The notes: a model not told the origin generated them from the letters alone. Positions 17,347-26,516 are shown, counted from the first letter of the stretch. The stretch: 64,000 bases of DNA from Blautia luti (GCF_033096465.1 NZ_AP028156.1:2188501-2252500); one strand, 5' to 3'. Translations and numbers: made by a program.

Positions 17347-18216
17347 TCATCTGGTCGTTCCCCAGAAAATCAGCGCCAGCATTCCCGGACCTGTATGTGC
17401 TCCGATAACAGGGCCAATATCCGCAATGCGTACTTCTGAATCCGGATATTTGGAAAGTACAGTTTCTTTCAGCTCCAATGCAGTTTCCATACTGTCTCCA
17501 TGTCCGATCACTACCAGCTTTCCAAGTTCAGGCAGCCATCCCTGCTCCATTTTGGACATCTGCAGTTTAAATGCTTTTTTTCGTCCTCTTGGTTTATCCA
17601 TAACTTTCAGAGTACCATCCTCTGCCACATGCAGCAACGGTTTGATATTCAAAACAGTTCCAATTGCGGCAGATGCTGCTGAAATACGTCCTCCATGACG
17701 CAGATGATCTAACATATCTACAGTAAACCAGTGGCATACCTGAAGTTTATGTTCCTCTGTCCACTTCTGCAGTTTCTCCATGGACATCCCCTCTTTCTGC
17801 ATCCGCAATGCTTCACGGACAATAAATCCCTCTCCTACAGAAGCACATAAAGTATCCACACAGATAATCTTTCTCTCAGGATACTTCTCCTTTAAATCTG
17901 CAATAACCATATTCGCAGTATTATATGTACCGGATAATCCGGATGTAAAACATAAATAAAAAATATCCTGTCCGTTTTTCAGCACAGGCTCGAAATGATC
18001 ATAATAAGTCTGAGGATTGATCTGGGAAGTAGAAGCAAATTTCCCAGATCTCTGCATCTCATAAAACTGCTTTACAGTAAGATTTCCTCCCGGTCCAAAC
18101 AGAAACTGCTCTCCTCCAACCTCAACCTGCATAGGAATGATCTCCAGTTTCGGATAACCTTCCAGCATTTCTTCACTCATATCTGCTGTTGCATCTGTAA
18201 GAATCTGATATTCCAT
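17347..18216 (-). CDS. DegV family fatty-acid-binding protein
   Basis: 289 residues of the DegV/FakB family, which bind a fatty acid and present it to the FakA kinase. Visible motifs are TDATADMS, the lipid head-group loop SGLSGTYNTA, DMLDHLRHGGRIS, and the C-terminal GPVIGAHTGPGMLALIFWG. No FakA is in the window. It lies 84 nt upstream of the DUF362 gene and may be cotranscribed. Confidence 0.93.
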   Translation of the reverse strand: MEYQILTDATADMSEEMLEGYPKLEIIPMQVEVGGEQFLFGPGGNLTVKQFYEMQRSGKFASTSQINPQTYYDHFEPVLKNGQDIFYLCFTSGLSGTYNTANMVIADLKEKYPERKIICVDTLCASVGEGFIVREALRMQKEGMSMEKLQKWTEEHKLQVCHWFTVDMLDHLRHGGRISAASAAIGTVLNIKPLLHVAEDGTLKVMDKPRGRKKAFKLQMSKMEQGWLPELGKLVVIGHGDSMETALELKETVLSKYPDSEVRIADIGPVIGAHTGPGMLALIFWGTTR

Positions 18217-18320
18217 AAGCATTCTCTAAGTTCCCTTCGTATTTAGTCATTACCACTGCATTCAGTATACCATAGGAATCGTTAATTTACCACATCTTCT
18301 GATTCCTGCCACTGCCTTGA

Positions 18321-18513
18321 TCAGCTGTTCAGGCGGTACCCGGCACCCCAGACTGTTTCGATGATCTGTGGGTTTCTGACATCATCTTCTAATTTTTCTC
18401 TGAGGCGATTGATGTGTACGGATACGGTTGCTACATCTGAGACATATTCATAGCCCCATATTTTCTCAAATAATTCTTCTTTTGAAAATACAATATCATT
18501 GGCGGTTAAAGAT
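18321..18513 (-). pseudogene. OmpR-type response regulator, DNA-binding-domain remnant
   Basis: About 60 codons encode the winged-helix end of an OmpR/VanR-type regulator: ELFEKIWGYEYVSDVATVSV, HINRLREKLEDD and IIETVWGAGYRL, then a stop. The receiver domain with its phospho-acceptor Asp is absent, a stop lies just upstream, and there is no start signal. No histidine kinase is present. Confidence 0.85.
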
Positions 18514-18545
18514 TATAGTAGAAAAAGTTAAACAGTTTTTAAACA

Positions 18546-18581
18546 AAAATGCCACCAGTCGTTTTCAACTGGTGACATTTT
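18546..18581 (-). terminator. Terminator of the four-helix protein gene
   Basis: Stem AAAATG.CACCAGT with its complement, loop of about 8 nt, and T-run TTTTTGTTT on the minus strand seven bases after the stop codon. Confidence 0.8.
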
Positions 18582-18587
18582 GTATAA

Positions 18588-19022
18588 TTACAAATATTTC
18601 TGCATATCATCCCGCAGATTCTCTTCCATTCTGATAAGTTTCTTTGCTGCGGAGATGCTTTCTGAGGATGCATCTTTGCATTGGTGCAGAGCTTCTGTGA
18701 TGGACTGGATTCCCATGTTGCATCCGTTCATGATGATTTTGACTGCCTGTTTGTTTTCGTCTTCTCCTGTCACCATTTTGACGCCTGTGGTCATCCAGGA
18801 GAATGTGGAGACCATGACTCCCGGTTCTTTCTCCGGCTGACCGGCACGCAGGAACATTTTGGAGACTTCTGCCTCCAGTTCTTTGTGTCTGGAACAGTAT
18901 TTCTCGATCACACCTGCGATCCCGGCGTCTGTTACATGGTGCTGGACCTGCTCCATACTTTCGATTCCCATTTTACATCCGACACTGCATTCTTCCAGCA
19001 GTTTTTTGGTGCTGTTATCCAT
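18588..19022 (-). CDS. Predicted four-helix-bundle protein (DUF2383-like)
   Basis: 144 residues, no signal peptide, almost all helical. It shows an internal repeat: an N-terminal SVGCKMGIESMEQV and a later MNGCNMGIQSITEAL, so it may be a duplicated two-helix unit. The layout resembles ferritin-like DUF2383/PA2169 proteins, but the metal ligands cannot be confirmed by eye. Clear GGAGG ribosome binding site. Function unknown. The 267 nt on its upstream side (19023-19289) contain a hydrophobic, stop-interrupted frame that may be a decayed membrane gene. Confidence 0.7.
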   Translation of the reverse strand: MDNSTKKLLEECSVGCKMGIESMEQVQHHVTDAGIAGVIEKYCSRHKELEAEVSKMFLRAGQPEKEPGVMVSTFSWMTTGVKMVTGEDENKQAVKIIMNGCNMGIQSITEALHQCKDASSESISAAKKLIRMEENLRDDMQKYL

Positions 19023-19289
19023 TTGGGTTCCTCCTGTCAGAATTCAAAAAATAATTTCTGTATCGGATATAGTATGTGTATTTGCCAGTTATCTATGCAA
19101 TGCGATCACTATGTTTAAATATGTTGCAAAAGTCAGCCAGATCAGATACCATAACAGTAGTATCCAGACTACTGCGAACAGCTGCCATCCCAGATTAAAG
19201 GAAAAGATTGGTCAGAGGATCAACCACACTATCGGAAGTACCGTTTCCGGCTGATAAACCGGTATGATCACTATTGCATGCATCTTGTC

Positions 19290-19868
19290 TTATTCCCTCT
19301 TCCATTTGTGAGAGAGACCCTCTGACTGCTCCTTTGCTTTTTTACAATATGCCTGCACCAGATGATAGGCCAGTGTACTTGTAAATACTGCTACGAGAAA
19401 TCCGCCCAGAACATCGCCCGGATAATGTACACCAAGATAAAGTCTGGAAAAAGCTACCATGCCTGCCAGGATTACTGCAGGAACTCCATATTTCTTTGGC
19501 AGCATTCTGAAGAAGACCAGGGCGCATGCAAAGGATGCGCATGTATGACCGGACGGGAATGAGAAGTCCGTCGGTCTGGTGATCAGAGGAATGATCTCTG
19601 TATAAGCGTCAAAAGGTCTCGGGCGGGCAACCATATTCTTGAGCAGTACATTTGTGATCAGGAATCCTATTGCAATGGAAAGTAATGCCGCGCTTCCTGT
19701 CCTGCGTGTTTTTTTCGAGATCAGCAGTACTGCTGCCACTACAAGCCAGAACCATCCTCCATTTCCCAGGAAAGTGATCACTTTCCAGAATGGGGTCAGG
19801 GCATCTATTCTCAAATGTTCCTGTATCCACAATAAAATATTCATATCTATCTGCTGTAATGTCATCAT
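19290..19868 (-). CDS. PAP2-family membrane phosphatase
   Basis: Integral membrane phosphatase with about five transmembrane helices. All three signature motifs are present: KNMVARPRP, FPSGHT and SRLYLGVHYPGD, with the catalytic histidines in the second and third. Likely substrates are undecaprenyl pyrophosphate or phosphatidate; the sequence does not decide. ATG at 19866-19868 stands eight bases behind GGTGGG; a GTG three codons upstream is an alternative start. Confidence 0.93.
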   Translation of the reverse strand: MMTLQQIDMNILLWIQEHLRIDALTPFWKVITFLGNGGWFWLVVAAVLLISKKTRRTGSAALLSIAIGFLITNVLLKNMVARPRPFDAYTEIIPLITRPTDFSFPSGHTCASFACALVFFRMLPKKYGVPAVILAGMVAFSRLYLGVHYPGDVLGGFLVAVFTSTLAYHLVQAYCKKAKEQSEGLSHKWKRE

Positions 19869-20036
19869 AATGTTCACCCACCATGTTAGTTTTGTTATAT
19901 AAGTTTCATATGCCCCTTGTAGTCAACACATATTAATTTTGTTTTTTATCATAATGAACACTCCTTTCATTTAAAATGTGCTTAATATAATTCCCAGTCT
20001 TAAATCCATAAGGGAAATTTCCTAAACATTTCTTAA

Positions 20037-20110
20037 ACTCTGTGTTTACCGTTCACTTCGCGCCCAATAACACTCTGTGCGGTATATCGCCTGTGACCAG
20101 CAACACCCTG
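20037..20110. repeat. Remnant of GTTACTG-type repeat
   Basis: Bases such as CCCAATAACACTCTGTGCGG resemble the left end of the 198 bp repeat at 22624-22821 (CCCAGTAACACGCTTCGCG). It is a diverged fragment that supplies the last 20 or so codons of the small membrane protein gene. Confidence 0.5.
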
Positions 20111-20322
20111 TGTTCTTTTTCTTCTGTCTTCGTGTCTGTTTCTGCCGGAAAATGCTTCCAGAATTGCATAGGAAATACAGAAATATACAGTGTATATGGT
20201 ATAAAGACTGCATGTCCTGCAAAGTCCATATAAGGATTATACCAGTCCAGTACTTTTAGCGCAATGCAAACCATACTGCATATATTTAATAAAATTCCCT
20301 TGATCAAACTGACTGCCCGCAT
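20053..20322 (-). CDS. Small membrane protein of unknown function
   Basis: 89 residues with two hydrophobic helices (residues about 5-24 and 32-52) and a charged C-terminus. Start ATG 20320-20322 follows AAAAGGTGAG at good spacing; the longer version adds nine residues. The last 20 residues (LLVTGDIPHRVLLGAK) are encoded by a decayed repeat, so the original C-terminus may have been different. No homologue recognised. Confidence 0.5.
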   Translation of the reverse strand: MRAVSLIKGILLNICSMVCIALKVLDWYNPYMDFAGHAVFIPYTLYISVFPMQFWKHFPAETDTKTEEKEHRVLLVTGDIPHRVLLGAK

Positions 20323-20582
20323 AGATCTCACCTTTTCCTTTCTTATCAATAAAGTATTAATAAAGTAATTGTTGCTTCAATCCAAGTTCCCAGTCCACTG
20401 CTTACACAATAAAGATTCCATCCGGAACTTCATAATCCGGTCTGTATGGATGATTTTCGATCTGGCTGTTTTTTACTTCGTAACTTCTCAATCAAAATGT
20501 CAAAATATCATATAAATCTGTCAAAATAAAGATAGCGTCTGAACTGAAAAAAAGTTATGATAAAAACAGATTAAAAAAGATT

Positions 20583-20627
20583 GTCTGATCAGACAGATAA
20601 AAATTTTCTGTTACTGTTCTCAGTAAC
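20583..20627 (+). promoter_or_regulatory. Palindrome and hairpin before the MATE gene
   Basis: GTCTGATCAGAC (20583-20594) is a perfect 12 bp palindrome. GTTACTG/CAGTAAC (20610-20627) forms a small hairpin whose arms match the ends of the GTTACTG repeat family. Both lie 30-75 nt before the MATE start codon and could be an operator and a repeat remnant. Confidence 0.45.
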
Positions 20628-20657
20628 AAATTTATAATTTTTATTATGGGGGTAAAT

Positions 20658-22043
20658 ATGACAAATACGTTATCAACCGGTAAAGATGATTTTTACCGGC
20701 AGATGTTTAAGCTGACGCTTCCGATCATTATTCAGAATCTGCTCAGCGCAGCGGTCAACTCCGCAGACGTGATCATGCTTAATTACGTCGGACAGTCTGC
20801 GATTTCCGCAGTGTCTCTGGCTGCCAATTACTCCAATATCCTGTTTATGGTATATTACGGACTTGGCACCGGCGCATCACTTCTGTGTGCGCAGTATTTT
20901 GGAAAAAATAATATGCAGGCAATACATGCCATCGAGGGAATTGCGCTTCGTTTCTCCATCGCAATTTCTGCAGTTGTTGCATTGATCGCATTTTTTACAC
21001 CTCAGCTTATGATGAAGATTTTCACATCTGATCCGGAGCTAATCTCTATTGGTTCTTCTTATTTAAGAGTTATGGGAATTACCTATCTGTGCTGGGGTGT
21101 TACGGAAGTTTATCTTGCAATCCTGCGCAGTGTTGGCCGTGTAACGATCAGTATGGCACTGAATATGCTGGCGTTTGTTCTGAATATTATCTTAAATGCG
21201 ACTTTCATCTTCGGATTATTTGGAGCACCAAAGCTTGGCACTACAGGTGTTGCTATCGCGACAGCTACTTCCAGGCTGGTAGAACTCGCTGCCTGCGTGA
21301 TCGTATCTTTCCTGAGCAAGAATGTAAAGCTGAATCTGACTTATATGTTTATCCGCAGTAAGGTGCTGTTTCGTGACTTTATGAAACTTTCACTTCCTGC
21401 ACTTGGAAATGACGTTTCCTGGAGTGTGGCATTCTCTATGTACTCTGTAATCCTTGGCCATCTTGGTACAGATGCAGTTGCTGCCAACTCATTGGTTACG
21501 GTTGTCCGTAACATCGGCTCTGTTTTCTGCTTTGCCATTGCCAGTGCGGGAACGATTCTTCTTGGAAATGTTATGGGAAAAGGCGATCTGGAGAAGTCAA
21601 AGGTATACGCTTCCAGAATGCTGAAGATGACGGTAATTGCCGGTGCGATCGGCGGTGTGATCGTGTTTGCTATCACACCTCTGGTTATGAGATTTGCTTC
21701 TCTGAGTGATGGGGCTATGCATTATCTGAAGTATATGCTGCTTATCAATACTTACTATATTATGGGATCTGCGGTGAATACCGCGTTGATCGCCGGAGTA
21801 TTCCGGGCTGGTGGTGATACGAAGTTTGGTCTGATCTGTGATACCATTGATATGTGGATGTATGCAGTACCTCTGGGATTCTTCGCAGCATTTGTTCTGA
21901 AGCTTCCGGTGCTTTGGGTATATTTCCTGTTATGTACAGATGAATTTGTAAAATGGCCTTGGGTATTCCGCCATTACCGTCAGGGAAAATGGGCGCAGAA
22001 TATTACACGGGAAGATTTATTTGAGCAGGAGAAAGCTTCATAA
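20658..22043 (+). CDS. MATE-family efflux transporter
   Basis: About 461 residues and twelve hydrophobic segments in two homologous halves. Typical MATE features are LPIIIQNLLSAAVNSADVIML near the N-terminus, a GLGTGASLLCAQYFGKNN loop and a second-half LPALGNDVSWSVAFSMYS. It exports drugs or metabolites by Na+ or H+ antiport. ATG at 20658 stands behind GGGGG; an upstream ATG at 20646 is less well spaced. Single gene with its own terminator. Confidence 0.95.
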   Translation: MTNTLSTGKDDFYRQMFKLTLPIIIQNLLSAAVNSADVIMLNYVGQSAISAVSLAANYSNILFMVYYGLGTGASLLCAQYFGKNNMQAIHAIEGIALRFSIAISAVVALIAFFTPQLMMKIFTSDPELISIGSSYLRVMGITYLCWGVTEVYLAILRSVGRVTISMALNMLAFVLNIILNATFIFGLFGAPKLGTTGVAIATATSRLVELAACVIVSFLSKNVKLNLTYMFIRSKVLFRDFMKLSLPALGNDVSWSVAFSMYSVILGHLGTDAVAANSLVTVVRNIGSVFCFAIASAGTILLGNVMGKGDLEKSKVYASRMLKMTVIAGAIGGVIVFAITPLVMRFASLSDGAMHYLKYMLLINTYYIMGSAVNTALIAGVFRAGGDTKFGLICDTIDMWMYAVPLGFFAAFVLKLPVLWVYFLLCTDEFVKWPWVFRHYRQGKWAQNITREDLFEQEKAS

Positions 22044-22072
22044 AATATAATAATGACTAGCAAAACAGCAGG

Positions 22073-22106
22073 TCCGCTCATTCATTGAACATTCCTGCTG
22101 TTTTTG
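22073..22106 (+). terminator. Terminator of the MATE gene
   Basis: AAACAGCAGG paired with CCTGCTGTTT, followed by a T-run. Confidence 0.85.
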
Positions 22107-22156
22107 TGTCTACAGACTCTCTCTGCGGACATTCATTTTTCAATTATAAAAAATGA

Positions 22157-22588
22157 TTATAATGTATTCAGGTCAATTTTGTAATCGTCGGAGCCCTGGC
22201 CGTCTACGGTGTAGTATGCAGCTTTCTGCTCTACATTTAAATAAACGCTGACTTCTTTTCCTGCGATGCCTTTTACTTTGATGTCTTCTTTGATTGCTTC
22301 TTCGATGGAGCTCATTGTAACTGCAAAACCAGGTAATTCGATAGTTGTTTCTACGAATTTTTTGATGTCAATGTTCTTGGTCACTTCTTTTACTGCTTTC
22401 TTTACAGTTTCTTTTGCTTCTTCTACAACTGGAGCTTTTGCAAGGTCAGCAGCTGCATCCTTTGCTTCTTCGATCACTTCGGTAGCTTTAACAGTTGTTT
22501 TCTCTACTGTTTCTTTTACTGCCTCTGTAGCCTTGGTTGTTGCTTCTTTGATAGTTGTTTTTGCTCTTGAAGTTGATTTTTTTCTCAT
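22157..22588 (-). CDS. DUF6465 family protein
   Basis: 143 residues. The first 75 are a Lys/Glu/Ala/Thr-rich helical stretch with repeated KEA, KAT and VKE units, like a coiled-coil or LEA-type segment. The last 65 form a compact domain (ELPGFAVTMSSIEEAIKEDIK, then EVSVYLNVEQKAAYYTVDG) typical of DUF6465 proteins of Lachnospiraceae. No function is known. It is a single gene whose leader contains a complete 198 bp repeat. Confidence 0.85.
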   Translation of the reverse strand: MRKKSTSRAKTTIKEATTKATEAVKETVEKTTVKATEVIEEAKDAAADLAKAPVVEEAKETVKKAVKEVTKNIDIKKFVETTIELPGFAVTMSSIEEAIKEDIKVKGIAGKEVSVYLNVEQKAAYYTVDGQGSDDYKIDLNTL

Positions 22589-22623
22589 AATAATCTCCTA
22601 TTCCAAACTGATGGTCTAACAGT

Positions 22624-22821
22624 GTTACTGTTCGCTCCGTACCCAGTAACACGCTTCGCGATGCAGGGAAGATGACCCCCCTTGTGCAAAGCCCAAGGAG
22701 TATCGTTTGCTCCGCAAACTTAATTTATGCCTAAGGCATAAATTCGCACGGTATGTCTCGGGTTTTCTGTGACCTTCGCTCACCAAAAACACCTCGCGGG
22801 ATATTACCTGTAAACAGTAAC
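22624..22821. repeat. 198 bp GTTACTG-ended repeat, best-preserved copy
   Basis: The ends are GTTACTGTT and AACAGTAAC, a perfect 9 bp terminal inverted repeat. Inside are two small hairpins, GTTTGCTCCGCAAAC and AATTTATGCC..GGCATAAATT. A diverged copy stands at 35887-36090 and fragments at about 20040 and 35630. It carries no gene. MITE-like non-autonomous element is the best description. Confidence 0.75.
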
Positions 22822-22838
22822 CTAACAATTCCTTATCA

Positions 22839-22867
22839 ACCCTATCACAAAATCCAGATAATGTCAA
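22839..22867 (-). promoter_or_regulatory. Probable promoter of the DUF6465 gene
   Basis: Minus-strand TTGACA (22862-22867), 17 nt spacer, TAGGGT (22839-22844). The -35 is consensus and the -10 is poor. The repeat element would lie wholly within the 5' untranslated region. Confidence 0.5.
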
Positions 22868-22942
22868 ATTTTTGTCATAATTAATCAGAATCAGACAGAT
22901 AAAATCATCCGCTTACATGTATAATTTTTCAAAGAAGCTGTT

Positions 22943-25360
22943 CTATTCTACATTCTTCAAAGCTTCATCCATCGGCACTTTCTTTATTTTTCTGAATTCC
23001 AGCAGTGCTACGATTCCATAAGTAATGATTCCTGCCACAAACATCTGTACATAGATCATCGGGTCGATCCATAGTGTGATCCATCCTGAAATACTGGACA
23101 GCATCATCTCACGGAACAGTATATTCATGACTGCTGTCTCAATCGGAAGACTGAGAAGCAGACAGATTATAACTACAGCGGAAGTTGACATAATATAAAG
23201 TCTGCTAATTTCACCGTTTGTATAGCCCAGGATCTTTACCATAGAAATGGACTGGGCGTTTTTCTCAATGATAATCTTAGACAACAGATAGATCAGTACC
23301 ATGTAGATCATGATAGCAAATCCGTTGATCAGACCCATCATGCTTCCCATTGATACATCCAACTGTCTGGAAATCTTTGTCAGAGCATCCAGATCGACTA
23401 CAGAACCGATATACTGATTCTTGATATCTGTAAGCTCTGTATCTGAGAAATAACCGCTGTAGTAGTCATCTCCCAGATCAAAGATATCGTTGAGTTCGCT
23501 TCTCGGCATGAACACGCAGAGTGCAGCTGTATAATCGTAAATTCCCGCTACCCTGAATGAATACTCATCTTTTTCATATTTTTCTTTCAAGGTAATAGTA
23601 TCACCAGTTTTAATCAGGAATTTATCTGCATATGCACTGGAAATATATACGCCTGTGGTATTTTTTCCTGTGTTAATACTATTATTGTCTGTTTTTTCAT
23701 TTATCTCTTCTGTATCAGCACTAACAGCAGAGCCATCCTCATCTGAGCTTTCTTCATTATCAAAGTCTATTTTTACATACTTACTGTTCGGCTCGATGCC
23801 ATAGAACAGTACTTCCTCACTCTTATACTTTCCAGGCAGTGTATTTAAAGAATATGCGGAAAATTTCTCTGCATCTTCATTGTCTGTCTCAGAGTCCATG
23901 TAGAATTCCAGCAATGAGATCAGACTGTCCAATTTATTTCCGCTCACTGCACTGACCGGAACCTGAAGCATATACTGGTATTTCGCCAGCATATTTCCCT
24001 GTATTTCTCCCTGATAATGAGACAGGGCAGATGGAAGCAACAGACCAAACATCAGAAGCAGATTAGCAAAGATGATTCCAATAAACAGGACAATATAGTT
24101 GCTCATGTTCTGGAAAATGACACGCAGACGGAATCTGGAGAATATTTTAATCCTCGAACTTAAATGGACAGCTCTCTTCTGTCTGCGTCCTGACGAAAGA
24201 TCCCTGCGCAGAAATTTCAGAGGAGACAGTTTTAATTTGTGTCTGAGAACTACGTAATTTACGACCAGCATAATGATCACCGGAACTACCGTTGTAAGCA
24301 GAAATGCTTCTGCATTCCAAACGGTCACATAAGTCGGGAGGCTGTAACTTCCATAGTACATAGCTGCACAGATATCTTTAAACACTGTATATCCAAGAAT
24401 ATTTCCAATCAATGCACCAACCAGCGTAACCAGTACCGGAAGTGTCATATAATGCAGAACCAACTCCTGTCTGGTATAGCCGGATGCACGCAGCGTACCG
24501 ATAACACCGGCTTCTTTTCGGATCGTGTTGCTGATGGTGATCCCGAATACAAACGCCATGATCACCATGACAATATAAAGCAGCATAATTACCATAGCCT
24601 TATCACCGCCCATATCATCACCTGTAAAAGTAATCGCCTGATTCAGATACTGTGGTACAAAGGATTCCAGTGTAACAATCTCCCCGATATCCTCCATCAG
24701 GTCCTCGGAGACTTCTTTTTCCTCTTTCTCCGTTTTCGGTTTCTGATCGTATATCCAGGAGTAATTGTACTGCAATTTATCCTGATTCAGAGAATCAAAT
24801 TCTTCTCCGGTTACAACAGAAACGCCAAACTTTACAGAATCAAACATAGAGTCATTATTATTCTGGAACAGGCAGCTATAATCAGAAAGAGCCACCAGAC
24901 CTGTAATCTTCCAGGTCTTTTTGCCGCTTTGAAGTATATCTCCTACAGACAGGCCGTTATTATCTGCATACATTCTGTCAATGGCTATTTCCCCTGTTTT
25001 TACCGGAAGTTCCCCGTCCATCAGGCATACTTTATTGATTTCTTCTCTGTTTTTGAAAATACGCATGGTGCTTCCATTATCCAGAGGTTCTTCCAGGTAA
25101 AAGTTGTCATACAGCTTTACGCCCAGCTTTTCAATCTCTTCCCTCTGTGTTTTGTAAATCTGTTCTACGGTGCGGAAATTTCCGTCTTCGATGTTGTATT
25201 TCTCGAATCCCTCATTGTAGGCAGTGATCATACTTCCATCTGCTACAAGGAAACCGGACACAAAACCTATGGTCGCTACCATCAGGATAAATACTACCAG
25301 GTACTTTCCGATCTCAATCTTTAACTCTCGCGGCAAACGCTTTCTTAAAGGACTTTTCAT
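22943..25360 (-). CDS. ABC transporter permease, FtsX/MacB type with two FtsX domains
   Basis: 805 residues: one N-terminal helix, a large extracytoplasmic domain (about 45-250), three helices of a first FtsX domain, a basic cytoplasmic linker, a further helix and a second extracytoplasmic domain (about 430-650, with an acidic insertion), and three C-terminal helices of a second FtsX domain. This arrangement is that of BceB/MacB-like exporters of peptides or lipids in Firmicutes. It is coupled to the ATPase gene 14 nt upstream. Substrate unknown. Confidence 0.93.
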   Translation of the reverse strand: MKSPLRKRLPRELKIEIGKYLVVFILMVATIGFVSGFLVADGSMITAYNEGFEKYNIEDGNFRTVEQIYKTQREEIEKLGVKLYDNFYLEEPLDNGSTMRIFKNREEINKVCLMDGELPVKTGEIAIDRMYADNNGLSVGDILQSGKKTWKITGLVALSDYSCLFQNNNDSMFDSVKFGVSVVTGEEFDSLNQDKLQYNYSWIYDQKPKTEKEEKEVSEDLMEDIGEIVTLESFVPQYLNQAITFTGDDMGGDKAMVIMLLYIVMVIMAFVFGITISNTIRKEAGVIGTLRASGYTRQELVLHYMTLPVLVTLVGALIGNILGYTVFKDICAAMYYGSYSLPTYVTVWNAEAFLLTTVVPVIIMLVVNYVVLRHKLKLSPLKFLRRDLSSGRRQKRAVHLSSRIKIFSRFRLRVIFQNMSNYIVLFIGIIFANLLLMFGLLLPSALSHYQGEIQGNMLAKYQYMLQVPVSAVSGNKLDSLISLLEFYMDSETDNEDAEKFSAYSLNTLPGKYKSEEVLFYGIEPNSKYVKIDFDNEESSDEDGSAVSADTEEINEKTDNNSINTGKNTTGVYISSAYADKFLIKTGDTITLKEKYEKDEYSFRVAGIYDYTAALCVFMPRSELNDIFDLGDDYYSGYFSDTELTDIKNQYIGSVVDLDALTKISRQLDVSMGSMMGLINGFAIMIYMVLIYLLSKIIIEKNAQSISMVKILGYTNGEISRLYIMSTSAVVIICLLLSLPIETAVMNILFREMMLSSISGWITLWIDPMIYVQMFVAGIITYGIVALLEFRKIKKVPMDEALKNVE

Positions 25361-25374
25361 CTCTTCATCCTCCT

Positions 25375-26073
25375 TTACCAGTCAAGCTCTGCAGCAGGAA
25401 TTTTGTGTTCGTTGATGTAATTCTTACGGATCATGCCATCTCGAAGTTTCACTACCCGGTCTGCCATGTCTTTAATGGCATCATTATGCGTTACCATAAC
25501 AATCGTATTGCCATATTTCTGGTTTACCGTCTCGATCAGTTTCAGAATTTCCTTGGAAGTATTATAATCCAACGCTCCTGTAGGCTCATCACACAACAAA
25601 ATATCCGGATTCTTCACAATCGCCCTGCCAATCGCAGTTCTCTGCTGCTGACCACCGGAGAGCTGGTTCGGAAGTTTTCTCTGATGTTCATAAATCCCCA
25701 ATGTATGCAGCAATTCATCCACATCCAGCGGTTTATCACTGAGATACGCACCGACTTCTATATTCTCACGTACTGTAAGATTCGGAATCAGATTATACAT
25801 CTGAAAAATGTAGCCAAGATGCTTACGCCTGTACAAAGATAACTTCTTCTCCGACATATCCGCCAGGCGTTCCCCATCTATAATCAGATTCCCCTCATCT
25901 GCGCTGTCAATCCCACCAATAATATTCAACAACGTAGACTTACCCGAACCAGACGGTCCCAAAAGAACACAAAACTCTCCTCTCTCTATTTCAAGATCCA
26001 GACCTTTCAGTACATCCACACGACTGTCACCCACACCAAAAGACTTCTTAATGCCCTGTATCTGCAAAAACAT
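25375..26073 (-). CDS. ABC transporter ATPase (MacB/LolD type)
   Basis: 232 residues with Walker A GPSGSGKST, Q-loop, signature LSGGQQQR, Walker B LLCDEPTGALD and the switch His in VTHND. This is the LolD/MacB subfamily that powers FtsX-type permeases. Its leader contains an inverted-repeat operator and half of a mobile repeat. No regulator gene is next to it. Confidence 0.96.
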   Translation of the reverse strand: MFLQIQGIKKSFGVGDSRVDVLKGLDLEIERGEFCVLLGPSGSGKSTLLNIIGGIDSADEGNLIIDGERLADMSEKKLSLYRRKHLGYIFQMYNLIPNLTVRENIEVGAYLSDKPLDVDELLHTLGIYEHQRKLPNQLSGGQQQRTAIGRAIVKNPDILLCDEPTGALDYNTSKEILKLIETVNQKYGNTIVMVTHNDAIKDMADRVVKLRDGMIRKNYINEHKIPAAELDW

Positions 26074-26133
26074 TTTTCTTCATTCCTCCCTCGTAACTGC
26101 TCTTATAGAGCAAATTTTTTTGGCATAATACTA

Positions 26134-26184
26134 CTGGTACAATGAATATTAAGTAGCCGCCATATTGACTTGTCTTAATTTTCG
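26134..26184. repeat. Half copy of the CTAGTAC palindromic element
   Basis: About 50 bp, CTGGTACAATGAATATTAAG through CATATTGACTTGTCT, match one arm of the 165 bp element at 38417-38581 (arm with GAATATTAAGTAATCGCC and GTTGACTTGTCT, read in reverse complement). Only one arm is recognisable. It lies in the 5' leader of the ABC exporter operon. Confidence 0.7.
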
Positions 26185-26213
26185 TTATACTAGTTTATAG
26201 CAATGTTATGCTG

Positions 26214-26252
26214 CACTAACTTTATGTTAGTGTAAACTTACTGCATTGTCAA
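26214..26252 (-). promoter_or_regulatory. Promoter with CACTAAC-N5-GTTAGTG operator for the ABC exporter
   Basis: Minus-strand TTGACA (26247-26252), 17 nt spacer, TAACAT (26224-26229). A perfect 7 bp inverted repeat CACTAAC-TTTAT-GTTAGTG (26214-26232) covers the -10 and start site, the position expected for a dimeric repressor. Confidence 0.7.
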
Positions 26253-26454
26253 CTGATTTTCGTAGTTTCGTAAAAATTTCGCGGATATCCATTACTGCTC
26301 AGACATTATTATTTCAAGATTGTAAGAAAGCATTGCCTTTCACAACAATGCTTTCTCCATTTTAGAACACGTTCAGAGTATTTATTTCTTCCATCCAGAA
26401 TTAAACAATTGATCAAAGTACCCAAACGTTCTTCACCTTTTGCCTTTTCTTTAC

Positions 26455-26503
26455 ACAAAAAAGACAGTCACACTATATACTTGATATAGTAGAAACTGTC
26501 TTT
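26455..26503 (-). terminator. Terminator of the peptidase-transporter-reductase operon
   Basis: Nested stem AAAGACAGT and ACTATAT with their complements, followed on the minus strand by a T-run, 14 nt after the reductase stop codon. The rest of the 26253-26454 gap holds only a small hairpin (AGAAAGCATTG at 26325-26355). Confidence 0.8.
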
Positions 26504-26516
26504 CTCTCACTTATTC

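Noticed and set aside
19095..19289. Hydrophobic minus-strand frame ending FATYLNIVIALHR
   Set aside because: It might be a decayed membrane gene, but stop codons interrupt it and no family is recognised.
22625..22867. 80-codon minus-strand frame
   Set aside because: It runs through the GTTACTG repeat, so its sequence reflects the repeat and not a conserved protein.
24239..25324. 361-codon open frame on the plus strand
   Set aside because: Antisense to the ABC permease gene, His/Ile/Cys-rich, no family resemblance.
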